Position numbers and translations under genes: made by a program. A stretch of DNA of 64,000 nt from Pseudomonas japonica (GTDB lineage: Bacteria; Pseudomonadota; Gammaproteobacteria; Pseudomonadales; Pseudomonadaceae): the NCBI RefSeq assembly GCF_013522925.1, contig NZ_JAAMQU010000016.1:18759-82758 (forward strand), read 5' to 3'. Positions 44,005 to 53,467 of this stretch are shown one piece after another. Below the pieces are notes generated by a model, which was not told the DNA's origin, made no database searches, and saw nothing but the letters and a program-made list of their open reading frames with translations. Positions within the stretch are counted from its first letter, which is position 1; each line of letters begins with the position of its first letter.

Positions 44005-45537
44005 TTGGCCCGTTCTACCGTTACAGAAGCTCAAACCACCGTGGCGCCGGCCGCTGATACCCGCAGCCGTCCCTCGGCGGCGCTCATCGTGTCGCTGCTG
44101 CTGGCCATGGTGCTCGGCGCCCTGGACCAGAGCATCCTGGCCACGGCGCTGCCGGCCATTGCCAGCGATCTGCACGGGATCGAAAGCCTGAGCTGGGTGG
44201 TCACGGTGTTCATGCTCACCTCCACCATCAGTGCGCCGTTGTACGGCAAGCTGTCGGACCTGTACGGCCAGCGGCCACTGTTCATGCTCAGTATCGGCGT
44301 GTTCGTGGCGGCGTCGGTGCTGTGCGGGATGTGTTCGAGCATGGGTCAGTTGATCGCTGCGCGTGGCCTGCAGGGGCTAGGGGCAGGGGGGCTGATGACC
44401 TTGTCGCAGATCGTGATCGGGCGTTCGGTCAAGCCCAGCGAGCGTGGACGCTACCAAGGTGTGTTCTCCGCTGCCTTCGCCATCAGCAGTGCCCTGGGGC
44501 CGCTGCTTGGTGGGTTCATCACCTCCAACCTGAACTGGCGCTGGGTGTTTTTCATCAACCTGCCGCTGGGCGCGCTGGCCATGGCAGGGCTGTTCCGTAA
44601 CCTTCCCGCGTTGCAGCGTCAGGCCCAGGTGAGTGTGGATTATGCCGGGGCGGTGGTACTCGGCGTTGCCACGTCGGCGTTGCTGTTGCTGACCCACGCG
44701 TACTCGTTTTCCGCCGAGGGCGGCGTGGCCATCCCGCTGGGCCTGGGCGTGCTGGCACTGGCTGGGTTCGCCCTGCTGTACCGGGTAGAGCGCGCCGCCA
44801 CCGCGCCTATCATCGACCCGGCACTGTTTGCCAATCGTCGCTTTACTGTGGCGATCTGCGCCATGGCCGCCATGGCCTTCGCCATGATGGGTTCGTTAGT
44901 GTTCATGCCGCTGTATTACCAGGCGGTGCTGCATCAAACCCCTACAGAGTCAGGGTTCATGACCCTGCCGCAGGTGGTGATGATGGTCATCAGCTCCTTT
45001 GTGGGCGGGGCTATTTCTACACGCCGGCAGAATTTCGTGAACCTGCTGTTGGTAGGCGTGGCGCTCGAATGCCTGGGGCTGTGCCTGCTGTTGGCCTTTA
45101 CCCGCGCCGGCATGAGCGCGCCGTGGTTCTTCCTCACCATGGGCGTACTCGGCCTGGGCATGGGCGTAGGCATGCCCAACGCCACGGTGCTGGTGCAGAA
45201 CGCGGTTGCACCGTCGGTGATGGGCGCGGCAACCGCGGCGTTGACGTTCTGCCGTTCGCTGGGCGCTGCGGTAGGGGTGGCCACTGCCGGCGGCATCATG
45301 AGCTACATCCTGGCGCGCGGCGCGGCGGGGTTGCCGATATCGCTGTCGAGCGTGCAGTTGGGCGATGCGCAAGCCTTGACCGCAGTGCCTGCCGATCAGT
45401 TGGAGCAGGTAACCGAGCTGTACCGCAGTGCAATCAACGCCAGCCTGTTCGCCGGTGCAATCGTGATGGGCATCGCCGTGCTGCTGGTGGCCTACCTGGC
45501 TTGCCGCGATCGTGGTGTGGCGCGGCAAACGGCTTGA
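44005..45537 (+). CDS. MFS transporter, DHA2 (EmrB/QacA) family
   Basis: 510-aa drug:proton antiporter with 14 predicted helices. DHA2 motifs: LDQSILATALPAI in helix 1 (motif D), the loop GKLSDLYGQR (motif A), and GLQGLGAGGLMTLSQIVIG. The start is TTG at 44005 with AGGAG five bases upstream, better than any later ATG. A second MFS gene follows 48 bp downstream. Substrate unknown; the family exports hydrophobic and cationic drugs. Confidence 0.9.
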   Translation: MARSTVTEAQTTVAPAADTRSRPSAALIVSLLLAMVLGALDQSILATALPAIASDLHGIESLSWVVTVFMLTSTISAPLYGKLSDLYGQRPLFMLSIGVFVAASVLCGMCSSMGQLIAARGLQGLGAGGLMTLSQIVIGRSVKPSERGRYQGVFSAAFAISSALGPLLGGFITSNLNWRWVFFINLPLGALAMAGLFRNLPALQRQAQVSVDYAGAVVLGVATSALLLLTHAYSFSAEGGVAIPLGLGVLALAGFALLYRVERAATAPIIDPALFANRRFTVAICAMAAMAFAMMGSLVFMPLYYQAVLHQTPTESGFMTLPQVVMMVISSFVGGAISTRRQNFVNLLLVGVALECLGLCLLLAFTRAGMSAPWFFLTMGVLGLGMGVGMPNATVLVQNAVAPSVMGAATAALTFCRSLGAAVGVATAGGIMSYILARGAAGLPISLSSVQLGDAQALTAVPADQLEQVTELYRSAINASLFAGAIVMGIAVLLVAYLACRDRGVARQTA

Positions 45538-45585
45538 GCAGGGATTCATCGTGGGTTGGCGACAATTTGCTAACCTAGCGCCCGT

Positions 45586-46980
45586 ATGTCCGACAAAGGA
45601 TTGCCCGCCACGATGCCAGCCCCTGATGGTTTACCCCGCAACAAGCTGATCCCCGCCGTTATCGCCGTATGCCTCGCGGTAGGCATGGCGACGCTGGACA
45701 CTGCCATCATCAACACTGCCCTGCCTACCGTTGCCGGTGGGATCGGCGCCACGCCCGCCTCGGTAATCTGGGTAGTGAACGCCTATCAGTTCGCCATGGT
45801 GGCGACGCTGCTGCCGTTTGCCTCGCTCGGTGAAGTGCTGGGGCCGCGGCGGGTGTACCTGGGCGGCTTGCTGGTATTCGTGGTGGCCTCGCTGTTCTGC
45901 GGGCTGGCGTGGTCGCTGCCCAGCCTGGCGATCGCCCGGGTGGTTCAAGGGCTGGGCGCAGCGGCGTTGATGAGCGTGAACGCCGTGCTGCTGCGGCATA
46001 TCTACCCATTCGCCCGGTTGGGCCGGGGGATGGGCATCAACTCTCTGGTGGTGGGGCTGGCGTTTACCCTCGGGCCGACGTTGGCATCGGCAATTCTGTC
46101 GTTTGCCAGCTGGCATTGGTTGTTTCTGATCAACGTGCCCCTCGGGCTGCTCGCCATGTGGATGGCCAGCCGCAACCTGCCCCTGATCGAGCCCGCCAGC
46201 CATCCCTATGATCGTACCGCTGCGGTGTTGTGCTCGGGTTTGTTCGGTTTCACGGTGCTGGCGCTCAGCTCGGGGGTACAGGGCGGGCACGGGCTGATGA
46301 TCGGCGCCGAACTGGCCGTCGCCCTGATCTGCGGTGTGTTGCTCGGGCGGCGCCAGGCCGGCCATCCGGCGCCCATGCTGGCGGTGGACCTGTACCGCCT
46401 GCCGGTGTTCGCGCTGTCGTCGCTCACCGCGGTGTGCGCGTTCTGTACCCAAGGGCTGGCGTTCGTGGCGCTGCCGTTTCTGTTGCAGGAGCAGTTGGGC
46501 CACAGCCAGGTGGCCACGGGTTACCTGATTACTCCATGGCCGGCTGTGGTGGCAGTCATGGCGTTGATTGCCGGGCGTTTGTCGGACCGCATTGCGCCAG
46601 GCCTGCTGGGCGGCCTCGGGTTGCTGGTACTGAGCCTGGGCATGGGCGCGCTGGCCTTGCTCGAGCCTGGCGCGAGCGCGCTGGACATTGGCTGGCGAAT
46701 GGCCGTTTGCGGTGCCGGATTCGGCTTCTTCCAGTCGCCCAACCTCAAGGCCCTGATGACCAGCGCACCGGTGTCGCGCAGCAGTGGGGCGAGCGGGGTA
46801 GTGGCGTCGTCGCGGCTGGTGGGGCAAACCCTGGGGGCTGCCCTGGTCGCTTTATGCTTCCACCTGTTCAGCAGCGCCGGTGCCCAGCTGTGCCTGTGGC
46901 TGGGCTGTGGTTTCGCGCTTGTGGGCGCCGTGGCCAGCGGTGCCAGGTTGTATGCCGTACCCGGCGGTTCACGCGCCTGA
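45586..46980 (+). CDS. MFS transporter, DHA2-like
   Basis: 464-aa MFS exporter. Helix 1 has MATLDTAIINTALPTVAGG. The motif-A-like loop is SLGEVLGPRRVYLGG, with Glu-Val in place of the usual Asp-Arg spacing. A GLGAAALMSVNAVLLRHIYP segment matches DHA2 motif C. The ATG at 45586 has no good ribosome site; ATG 45613 (MPAPDGLPRNK) with AAGGA upstream is an alternative. It is convergent with and overlaps the 3' end of the tetR-type gene by 12 bp. Confidence 0.85.
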   Translation: MSDKGLPATMPAPDGLPRNKLIPAVIAVCLAVGMATLDTAIINTALPTVAGGIGATPASVIWVVNAYQFAMVATLLPFASLGEVLGPRRVYLGGLLVFVVASLFCGLAWSLPSLAIARVVQGLGAAALMSVNAVLLRHIYPFARLGRGMGINSLVVGLAFTLGPTLASAILSFASWHWLFLINVPLGLLAMWMASRNLPLIEPASHPYDRTAAVLCSGLFGFTVLALSSGVQGGHGLMIGAELAVALICGVLLGRRQAGHPAPMLAVDLYRLPVFALSSLTAVCAFCTQGLAFVALPFLLQEQLGHSQVATGYLITPWPAVVAVMALIAGRLSDRIAPGLLGGLGLLVLSLGMGALALLEPGASALDIGWRMAVCGAGFGFFQSPNLKALMTSAPVSRSSGASGVVASSRLVGQTLGAALVALCFHLFSSAGAQLCLWLGCGFALVGAVASGARLYAVPGGSRA

Positions 46981-47691
46981 CGCGGGGGGGCGGGCGTTCC
47001 GCTCGGCCACCAGTCCGCGCAGGATCAGCCGCGTTTGAGTGAACAGCAGATCGCGCACCTGCAGCATCCGGGCGTGGTTGATTTCGTCCCAGCCCATTGC
47101 GCTCAGCACTTGCAGGCGCATCACCCGAAACACCATGCCCTGGCTGATGATCGAGAACGAGTGCAGTACGGTTCGCTCGTCGTCCACGGCATAGCCCGAC
47201 AACCGCGCGATGATTTGCCGGCTAAGGCCACCGATACGCTGGTTGAAACTTTCGTCCAGCATCCGGAACGCCGCCGGTGGCCCTTGACCTGCCTGCTCGC
47301 GCGCCATGAACAACCGCCATTGCGCGGCGTGCGGGGTGTCCTGGATGAAGGACACAAACCCCCCCAGCATGCCGAGCAGCGCGTCGATCAGTTGTTCGTC
47401 TTCCACCCGTGGATCGCCCAGCGCGGCGCTGGCTGCGGTAACCGCCTCGCCTAGCTGTTCCTTCATGCGGTCCAGGATGAAGCCCATGCAGGCGAGGTAC
47501 AGGCCTTCCTTGTTGTCGAAGTAATACTGCAATGCCGGGGCATTGACCCCGGCTTCGCTGGCGATTTCGCGGGTGGAAGCGCCTTCGTAGCCCCGTTCGC
47601 CGAATACACGCACTGCCGCGTGAATCAGCCGGGCGCGGGTTTCCTCGCCCCGTTGATAGCCGCCCTCGGCGGCAGGTTTATGTCGTGCCAT
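46969..47691 (-). CDS. TetR/AcrR family regulator with CerR-type C-terminal domain
   Basis: 240-aa repressor-type regulator. The N-terminal HTH is seen in ETRARLIHAAVRVFGERGYEGASTREIASEAGVN, then the recognition helix PALQYYFDNKEGLY. The long C-terminal ligand domain resembles the CerR/CecR (YbiH) group. ATG 47691 (MARHKPAAEGG) is chosen over an open upstream extension. It is divergent from the emrA-emrB-OMF operon with a 100-bp shared promoter containing a palindrome, so it most likely represses that operon and itself. Confidence 0.9.
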   Translation of the reverse strand: MARHKPAAEGGYQRGEETRARLIHAAVRVFGERGYEGASTREIASEAGVNAPALQYYFDNKEGLYLACMGFILDRMKEQLGEAVTAASAALGDPRVEDEQLIDALLGMLGGFVSFIQDTPHAAQWRLFMAREQAGQGPPAAFRMLDESFNQRIGGLSRQIIARLSGYAVDDERTVLHSFSIISQGMVFRVMRLQVLSAMGWDEINHARMLQVRDLLFTQTRLILRGLVAERNARPPASGA

Positions 47692-47761
47692 GGCATCCGG
47701 CCTATGCAAAGGTATCGGCGCAAAATATATCAATTGACAAAAATTTGCCCAGCCTTGATTT

Positions 47762-47777
47762 TATTCCGACTGGAATA
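47762..47777. promoter_or_regulatory. Palindrome TATTCC-GACT-GGAATA between tetR and emrA
   Basis: Perfect 6-bp arms with a 4-bp spacer, 15 bp before the emrA start codon, in the divergent region. This is the expected location for the TetR operator. A TTGACA hexamer at 47734-47739 may be a -35 for emrA. Confidence 0.55.
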
Positions 47778-47791
47778 TTTTGGAGTCATGC

Positions 47792-48925
47792 ATGTCTGCC
47801 GAGCAGTCATTGGGCGCGCAACACCGCCTTGCGCCCACAAGCCCCGCGCCTGGTAACGCACGCACGTCCCGGGGCAAGCGCGTACTGCGGGTGCTTGCGC
47901 TGATCGCGTTGTTGGCAGCCGCGGGGTGGGCCGGTTACTGGTGGCTGGAGGGGCGTTTCTTTGAAAGCACTGATGACGCCTACCTGCAGGCGGACAGCCT
48001 GACCGTTGCGCCGAAAATCAGCGGCTATGTGGCCGAGGTGTTGGTCAAGGACAACCAGGCAGTGCATGCCGGCGATGTTGTCGCGCGGCTGGACGCCCGT
48101 AAATACCAGGCCGCGCAGGACGAACGCGAGGCGACCGTGGCCTCCCGCGAGGCGGATGTGGCCAGCGCGCAGGCCCAGCTTGCGCAGCAGCAGGCGAGCG
48201 TGGGTGAAAGCCAGGCCCAGTTGGCTGGCGCCCAGGCCGACCTCAAGCATGCCCGTGCGCAGGTGGCCCGGTATGCGCCGCTCACACGTTCCGGCGCTGA
48301 AACCGAAGAACACCTGGCTGACCTCAATAACGAACTGGCCCGCGCGCTGACCACCGTGGCGGCCCGGGAAGCGGCCCTGCGCTCGGCACAAGCCCGGGTG
48401 GGCACGTTGCAGGCGCAGCTCAAGCAAGCCCGCGCCCAGTTGGCGGTGGCCCAGGCAAGCGGAGAGCAGAGCGGCCTGGACCTGGCGGACGTTGAGTTGC
48501 GCAGCCCGGTGGACGGTCGCGTGGCCGACCGCGCGGTGCGGGTGGGGCAGTTCGCTCAACCGGGCACCCGCCTGATGACCATCGTGCCGCTACAAGCGAT
48601 TTACCTCACGGCCAATTTCAAGGAAACGCAGATCGGCCACATGCGCCCGGGCCAGGCCGTCACGGTGAAAGTGGATGCGCTACCTGGCCAGCCCTTGCAC
48701 GGCCATGTGGACAGCCTGGCCCCGGGCACCGGCGCGCAGTTCGCGCTGCTACCGCCCTCCAATGCCACGGGCAACTTCACCAAGATCGTGCAGCGGGTGC
48801 CGGTTCGCATTCAGCTGGACATCCCGGACAGCCTGAAAGATGTGCTGGTGCCGGGGTTGTCCGCCACGGTCGACGTGGACCTGCGCAGCGGTGCCCAAAG
48901 CGGTTCGGACGGGCGCCATGGCTGA
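47792..48925 (+). CDS. HlyD/EmrA-type membrane fusion protein
   Basis: 377-aa periplasmic adaptor of a tripartite drug exporter. It has one N-terminal membrane helix (VLRVLALIALLAAAGWAGYWW), a biotinyl-lipoyl hairpin flanked by a long Ala/Gln-rich coiled coil (residues ~100-215), and a beta barrel (LYLTANFKETQIGHMRPGQ-type segment). ATG 47792 has GGAG six bases upstream. It overlaps the downstream MFS gene by 8 bp and is coupled to it. Confidence 0.92.
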   Translation: MSAEQSLGAQHRLAPTSPAPGNARTSRGKRVLRVLALIALLAAAGWAGYWWLEGRFFESTDDAYLQADSLTVAPKISGYVAEVLVKDNQAVHAGDVVARLDARKYQAAQDEREATVASREADVASAQAQLAQQQASVGESQAQLAGAQADLKHARAQVARYAPLTRSGAETEEHLADLNNELARALTTVAAREAALRSAQARVGTLQAQLKQARAQLAVAQASGEQSGLDLADVELRSPVDGRVADRAVRVGQFAQPGTRLMTIVPLQAIYLTANFKETQIGHMRPGQAVTVKVDALPGQPLHGHVDSLAPGTGAQFALLPPSNATGNFTKIVQRVPVRIQLDIPDSLKDVLVPGLSATVDVDLRSGAQSGSDGRHG

Positions 48926-50480
48926 GGCGCCCACCCCGGCGGCCAACGCGTCGCTTACCGACTGGATCGCCGTGATTGCCGGCTCGCTCGGCGCCCTGCT
49001 GGCCACGCTGGATATCTCCATTACCAACTCGGCGCTGCCGCAGATCCAGGGCCAGATTGGCGCCACCGGCACCGAAGGCACCTGGATCTCCACCGGCTAC
49101 CTGATGTCCGAGATCGTGATGATTCCGCTCGCGGCGTGGCTCACCCGGGTATTCGGGCTGCGCCGCTTCCTGATTGCCACGGCGGCGCTGTTCAGCCTGT
49201 TTTCCATGTATTGCGGGCTGTCGAGCAGCCTCACCATGATGATCATCGGCCGCATCGGCCAGGGCTTCGTTGGCGGGGCAATGATCCCTACCGCGCAAAC
49301 CATCATCCGCACGCGTTTGCCGGCGCACCAACTGCCTATCGGCACCACGCTGTTTGGTCTCACCGTGTTGCTGGGGCCACTGCTGGGCCCGGTGATCGGA
49401 GGATGGCTGACCGAGAATATCGACTGGCGCTGGTGCTTCTTCCTCAACCTGCCCATCAGTGTCGCGCTGATTGCGCTGCTGTGGACCGGGCTGGCACCGG
49501 AAAAGGCCGATGCGCGGCAGTTCTTCGAAGCCGATTGGCGCGGTATTGCAGGGCTGGCGCTGGGGCTGAGCTCGCTCACCGTGGTGCTGGAGGAAGGGCA
49601 GCGTGAGCGTTGGTTCGATTCGGGTCTGATCTGTTCACTCACGGTGTGCACCTTGGTGGGTTTCGCCCTGGTAGCCTGGGGGCAATTGAGCGCCAGCCGT
49701 CCGATCCTGCGCTTGCAGCTGCTGGCCAATCGCAGCTTTGGCAGTGTGCTGTTCATCGGCACCGTGATCGGGGCCGGGCTGTACGGTACCGCGTACCTGG
49801 TGCCGCAGTTCCTCGCCACCCTGTCGGGCTATAACGCCGAGCAGGCCGGCGGCATCATGTTGCTGTCGGGCTTACCGGCCTTTCTGTTGATGCCCTTGCT
49901 GCCGCGCATGCTTAAAGTCCTGGACCTGCGGCTGCTGGTGGGGGCGGGCTTGTTGATCTACTGCGCCAGTTGCCTGTGCGACGTTTACCTCACGGCCGAA
50001 AGCGTAGGGCATGACTTTTACGCCTCCCAGCTGCTGCGAGGCTTTGCGCAGATTTTGGTAATGATGCCGCTGAGCCAGTTATCCATGGGCAGCGTGGCGC
50101 CCCGGGATGCCGGTGACGCCGCCGGGCTGTACAACATGGCGCGCAACCTGGGCGGGACTATCGGGCTTGCCCTGATCGGTGTGCTGGTGGACCGCCGCAA
50201 CCATTTTCACGACGCAGCCATTCGCGAATCGGTCAGCGCTAATAGCCCGTTGGCGCAGGACCAGTTGGCAGCCCATGCCGCCGGTTTCCTCGCGCAGGGA
50301 GGGGACCCTGCCTTCGCCCAACTGCAGGCGCTGGGACAGTTCGCCAATGACATTGCCCGCCAGGCATCGGTCATGACGTTCAATGATGCGTTCCTGTTGC
50401 TGGGGTTGGTGATGCTCGCCTGTGCGCCGTTGGCTTTCATTCTCAAGGGGCGCCCGGCGCCCGTGGTGGTTCGTTCATGA
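48918..50480 (+). CDS. MFS transporter, DHA2 family, EmrB-type
   Basis: 520-aa 14-helix exporter, the inner-membrane pump of the tripartite system. Motifs: LATLDISITNSALPQI in helix 1, the FGLRRFLIATAALFS loop, and GRIGQGFVGGAMIPTAQTII. ATG 48918 (MAEAPTPAANASLTDW) is inside the 3' end of emrA. The stop overlaps the outer-membrane factor start as ATGA. The substrate is unknown. Confidence 0.92.
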   Translation: MAEAPTPAANASLTDWIAVIAGSLGALLATLDISITNSALPQIQGQIGATGTEGTWISTGYLMSEIVMIPLAAWLTRVFGLRRFLIATAALFSLFSMYCGLSSSLTMMIIGRIGQGFVGGAMIPTAQTIIRTRLPAHQLPIGTTLFGLTVLLGPLLGPVIGGWLTENIDWRWCFFLNLPISVALIALLWTGLAPEKADARQFFEADWRGIAGLALGLSSLTVVLEEGQRERWFDSGLICSLTVCTLVGFALVAWGQLSASRPILRLQLLANRSFGSVLFIGTVIGAGLYGTAYLVPQFLATLSGYNAEQAGGIMLLSGLPAFLLMPLLPRMLKVLDLRLLVGAGLLIYCASCLCDVYLTAESVGHDFYASQLLRGFAQILVMMPLSQLSMGSVAPRDAGDAAGLYNMARNLGGTIGLALIGVLVDRRNHFHDAAIRESVSANSPLAQDQLAAHAAGFLAQGGDPAFAQLQALGQFANDIARQASVMTFNDAFLLLGLVMLACAPLAFILKGRPAPVVVRS

Positions 50481-51889
50481 TTCGACGGCTGGTTTTACCC
50501 TTGGTGCTGATTGCCTCGGGCGGTTGTACCGTGGGCCCGGATTACCAGGGGCCACCTTTGCTGGCTGACAGCACGTTGGCCGCGGCGCGCTTGCCGCATG
50601 CACCGTCGGCCGTGGAGAGCGCGCCGACAACTGCCCGCTGGTGGGAAGGGCTGGGCGACCGGCAGCTCGATGGGCTGGTTGAAACCGCCCTTCGGCGAAG
50701 CCCGGACGTAGCCTCAGCCGAGGCGCGCCTGCGGCAGAGCCGGGCAGGGTTACGCGGGGAACAGGCCAGCGGCCGGCCGAAGGTAAGCGCGGGCGCCACA
50801 ATGCTGCGTATGCGATCGCCCGACACCAGCGCCTTGGGTACCGGCGACGGGCGTGGGCCGCTGAGCCTGTACCTGGCCAACTTCGATGCCAGCTGGGAAG
50901 TGGACCTGTTCGGCGGCACACGCCGCGCCGTCGAAGCGGCCAGCGCCAGTTCCCAAGCCAGCGAGGCACAGCTGGCTGACGTACAGGTAAGCCTGGCAGC
51001 GGATGTCGTGCAGGCCTATGTGGACCTGCGGGACCGACAAACCCGCCTGGCCTTGGTCGAGGCGTCCAGCACCAGCGAAGACCAGGCTTTGGAGCTTACC
51101 CGCCAGCGCCGTGAGCGCGGTGTGGCGTCGCAATTGCAGCTGGAGCAAGTGCTCACTCAGGCGGACACCACGCGCGCGCAACGCCTTCCGCTACAGGCCG
51201 ACATCATCGAAGCCCTTGACCGCTTGGCTGCCCTCAGCGGCCTGGAACCAGGAGAACTGGACGCGCAACTGGGTGCCGCGCGGCCTTTGCCCCAAGTGCC
51301 GGCCAGCGTGCCTCAGGCCGACCCCGCTGCCCTGCTCAAGTCGCGGCCGGACGTACGTGAGGCGGAACGGCAGTTGGCATCACGCCAGGCACAGATCGGC
51401 GAGAAAACCGCCGACTGGTTTCCCAAGCTAAGCCTGTACGGCAGCCTGGGGTTCAGCGCGGGGGACCCCTCGCACCTGGCACGCTCGGATAATGCCACCT
51501 GGCTTGCAGTGCCACGGCTGACCTGGAACGCGCTGGATTTTGGCCGGGTAGCAGCTTCAGTAAATGCTGCCGAGGCGGGACGCGACGAAGCCCTGGGGCA
51601 CTATCGTGGCGTTGTGCTGGAGGCGTTGCGCGATGCTGATACCGCACTGGCTCGTTACGGTCACCAGCGGCAGAACGTGGTGCTGCTGCGAGACATCGAA
51701 GCATCGGCCACGCGCGCCGCGACCTTGACCGGCGAGCGCTACCACGCGGGCACCGCCAGCACGCTGGACTGGCTGGACGCTGAACGTACGCGCTATCAGG
51801 CCGAGCAGAACCGTGTGGCCGGCGATGCCCAGTTACTCAAGGATTTCACCGCCCTGCATAAGGCGCTGGGGCTGGGCTGGACGCTGTAG
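50477..51889 (+). CDS. TolC/NodT-family outer membrane efflux lipoprotein
   Basis: 470-aa outer membrane factor that closes the EmrA-EmrB complex. A lipoprotein signal (LVLPLVLIASGGC) places the lipidated Cys at position 17. Two OEP repeats of coiled-coil hairpins and strands follow (WWEGLGDRQLDGLVETALRRSPD, then LLKSRPDVREAERQLASRQAQ). This is the NodT/OprM-type arrangement. It is the third gene of the operon, coupled by the ATGA overlap. Confidence 0.93.
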   Translation: MIRRLVLPLVLIASGGCTVGPDYQGPPLLADSTLAAARLPHAPSAVESAPTTARWWEGLGDRQLDGLVETALRRSPDVASAEARLRQSRAGLRGEQASGRPKVSAGATMLRMRSPDTSALGTGDGRGPLSLYLANFDASWEVDLFGGTRRAVEAASASSQASEAQLADVQVSLAADVVQAYVDLRDRQTRLALVEASSTSEDQALELTRQRRERGVASQLQLEQVLTQADTTRAQRLPLQADIIEALDRLAALSGLEPGELDAQLGAARPLPQVPASVPQADPAALLKSRPDVREAERQLASRQAQIGEKTADWFPKLSLYGSLGFSAGDPSHLARSDNATWLAVPRLTWNALDFGRVAASVNAAEAGRDEALGHYRGVVLEALRDADTALARYGHQRQNVVLLRDIEASATRAATLTGERYHAGTASTLDWLDAERTRYQAEQNRVAGDAQLLKDFTALHKALGLGWTL

Positions 51890-52000
51890 CGGCGCGGCAT
51901 GTGAACTCCGGCACTAAGTTGAAACACCGCGCGCGGCGGATGATCCAAGGGTGATCGGGCGCGGCAATCAAGCAGCCGTAGCCCTTCACAGGGGGAACCT

Positions 52001-52522
52001 ATGGAGATGCCTGAAGCAGTATTCGAAGACCTCGAAGCCACTGTGACCTACTTGCTGGACCATAAGCTCTACCTGGCCACTGCCGAGTCTTGTACGGCCG
52101 GGTTGATCGCTGCGGCGCTGGGCTCGGTTCCTGGTGGTGGCAAGGTAATGGAAAGCGGTTACGTGGTGTATTCGCCTACCGCCAAGCACCGTTTGCTGGG
52201 CGTGTCGGCACAAACCATTGATCGGTTCGGGCTTACCAGTGAGGAAGTAAGCCGGGAGATGGCATTGGGCGCGCTGCGCGACAGCGAGGCCAATGTGGCG
52301 GTGGCCACTACCGGCGTGGCTGGCCCGGACCCTATGGACGATATACCGCCTGGCACTGTGTGCTTTGCCTGGGCATTCGGGGTGGGTGGCAAGGCCGCGT
52401 TGTTTTCCCGCACCGAACGGTTCTCAGGCGACCGCCAAGAGGTGATTCGCCAGGCCGCTTGCCATGCATTGGCTGCGCTCAAAGGCTTCCACCAACGTGC
52501 CCAGGCCGGCGAAACGGATTAG
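52001..52522 (+). CDS. pncC: CinA-family nicotinamide-nucleotide amidohydrolase (PncC)
   Basis: 173-aa stand-alone CinA C-terminal domain. PncC deamidates NMN to NaMN in pyridine nucleotide salvage. Signature segments: TAESCTAGLIAAALGSVPGGG, GYVVYSPTAKHRLLGVS, and TTGVAGPDPMDDIPPGTVC. Pseudomonads often have a second CinA domain gene beside recA, so this may be an extra paralog. AGGGGGA lies before the ATG. It is closed by a bidirectional terminator. Confidence 0.88.
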   Translation: MEMPEAVFEDLEATVTYLLDHKLYLATAESCTAGLIAAALGSVPGGGKVMESGYVVYSPTAKHRLLGVSAQTIDRFGLTSEEVSREMALGALRDSEANVAVATTGVAGPDPMDDIPPGTVCFAWAFGVGGKAALFSRTERFSGDRQEVIRQAACHALAALKGFHQRAQAGETD

Positions 52523-52541
52523 CGAGGGGGAGGGCAGGCAA

Positions 52542-52569
52542 ACGAAAGCCGCCCGAAGGCGGCTTTCTT
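52542..52569. terminator. Bidirectional terminator between pncC and the Mn-catalase gene
   Basis: Stem GAAAGCCGCC / GGCGGCTTTC (52544-52567, loop CGAA) lying between two convergent genes. Confidence 0.85.
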
Positions 52570-52582
52570 CACACGCTACCAC

Positions 52583-53467
52583 TTACTTCTTGAGCGCGCC
52601 CAGCTTGCCCAGATCAGCCCCGGTCATCGGGTCTGCATCAGGGTTGGAAGCGGTACGCAGCTTCATGGCTTCTACCACTTCCAGATCTTGCGGGGGCAGG
52701 TCTACAGTTGCCAGGCCATCGCCGCCGTCTACGGCCGGGGTGGCTTCGCGTACTTCCCAGGTATCCACCGCATTCTCGCCAGTGTTCCAAGGGCCTTTCA
52801 TGTCGTCGCCTTGCGACATGTTGAAGTACACCGATGCAAACTCAGGCTTGGGTGGCAGCTTGCCTTGAGGGAAGTTAGGTTGAATGGCGTGCAGCGCCTT
52901 CTCGAACGACATCTGGTGAGCCACTTCACGAGTCATCAGGAAGCCCAGCGCATCGCGGATGCCCGGATCATCTGTCACATTGATCAGCCGCTCATACACA
53001 ATCTTGGCCCGTGCTTCAGCGGCGATGTTGGAACGCAGGTCGGCGGTAGGTTCGCCGATGGTGTCCACATAGGCTGCGGTCCAGGGCACACCGCCCGAGT
53101 TGATCAGCGCGGCGCCACCGCCATACAACAGGCTGGTGATATGAGAGTCGTTACCCGCCCCGGTGAGCGAGCGATAAAGTTCACCCTCTTCCTGTACACC
53201 TTCGGCCAACTGGCCGCGCGCACCTTTGTTCAACATCACAATGATGGAACCAATGATTTCAAGGTGGCTAAGTTCTTCGGTGGCAATGTCGTACAGCATA
53301 TCTTTACGACCTGGATCTTCCTCGGTCACTGCCTGGGTGAAATAACGCATGGCAGCCGCAAGTTCCCCTTGGGCGCCCCCGAATTGTTCGAGCATCAAAT
53401 TGGCCAGGCCTGGGTTAGGCGCGGCAACACGTACGGTATACTGCAGACGCTTGTTATGTATGAACAT
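52583..53467 (-). CDS. Manganese catalase family protein
   Basis: 294-aa non-haem catalase that disproportionates hydrogen peroxide at a di-manganese centre in a four-helix bundle. The expected ligands are present: E35 (GELAAAMRYF), E65 and H68 (EELSHLE), E151 (AEARAKIVYERL) and H184 (EVAHQMSFEKAL). The ~60-residue C-terminal tail (NPDADPMTGADLGKLG) is a usual extension. GAGG lies eight bases before ATG 53467. It is part of a local group of stress proteins (flavin reductase, DUF2188, ferritin-like). Confidence 0.93.
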   Translation of the reverse strand: MFIHNKRLQYTVRVAAPNPGLANLMLEQFGGAQGELAAAMRYFTQAVTEEDPGRKDMLYDIATEELSHLEIIGSIIVMLNKGARGQLAEGVQEEGELYRSLTGAGNDSHITSLLYGGGAALINSGGVPWTAAYVDTIGEPTADLRSNIAAEARAKIVYERLINVTDDPGIRDALGFLMTREVAHQMSFEKALHAIQPNFPQGKLPPKPEFASVYFNMSQGDDMKGPWNTGENAVDTWEVREATPAVDGGDGLATVDLPPQDLEVVEAMKLRTASNPDADPMTGADLGKLGALKK

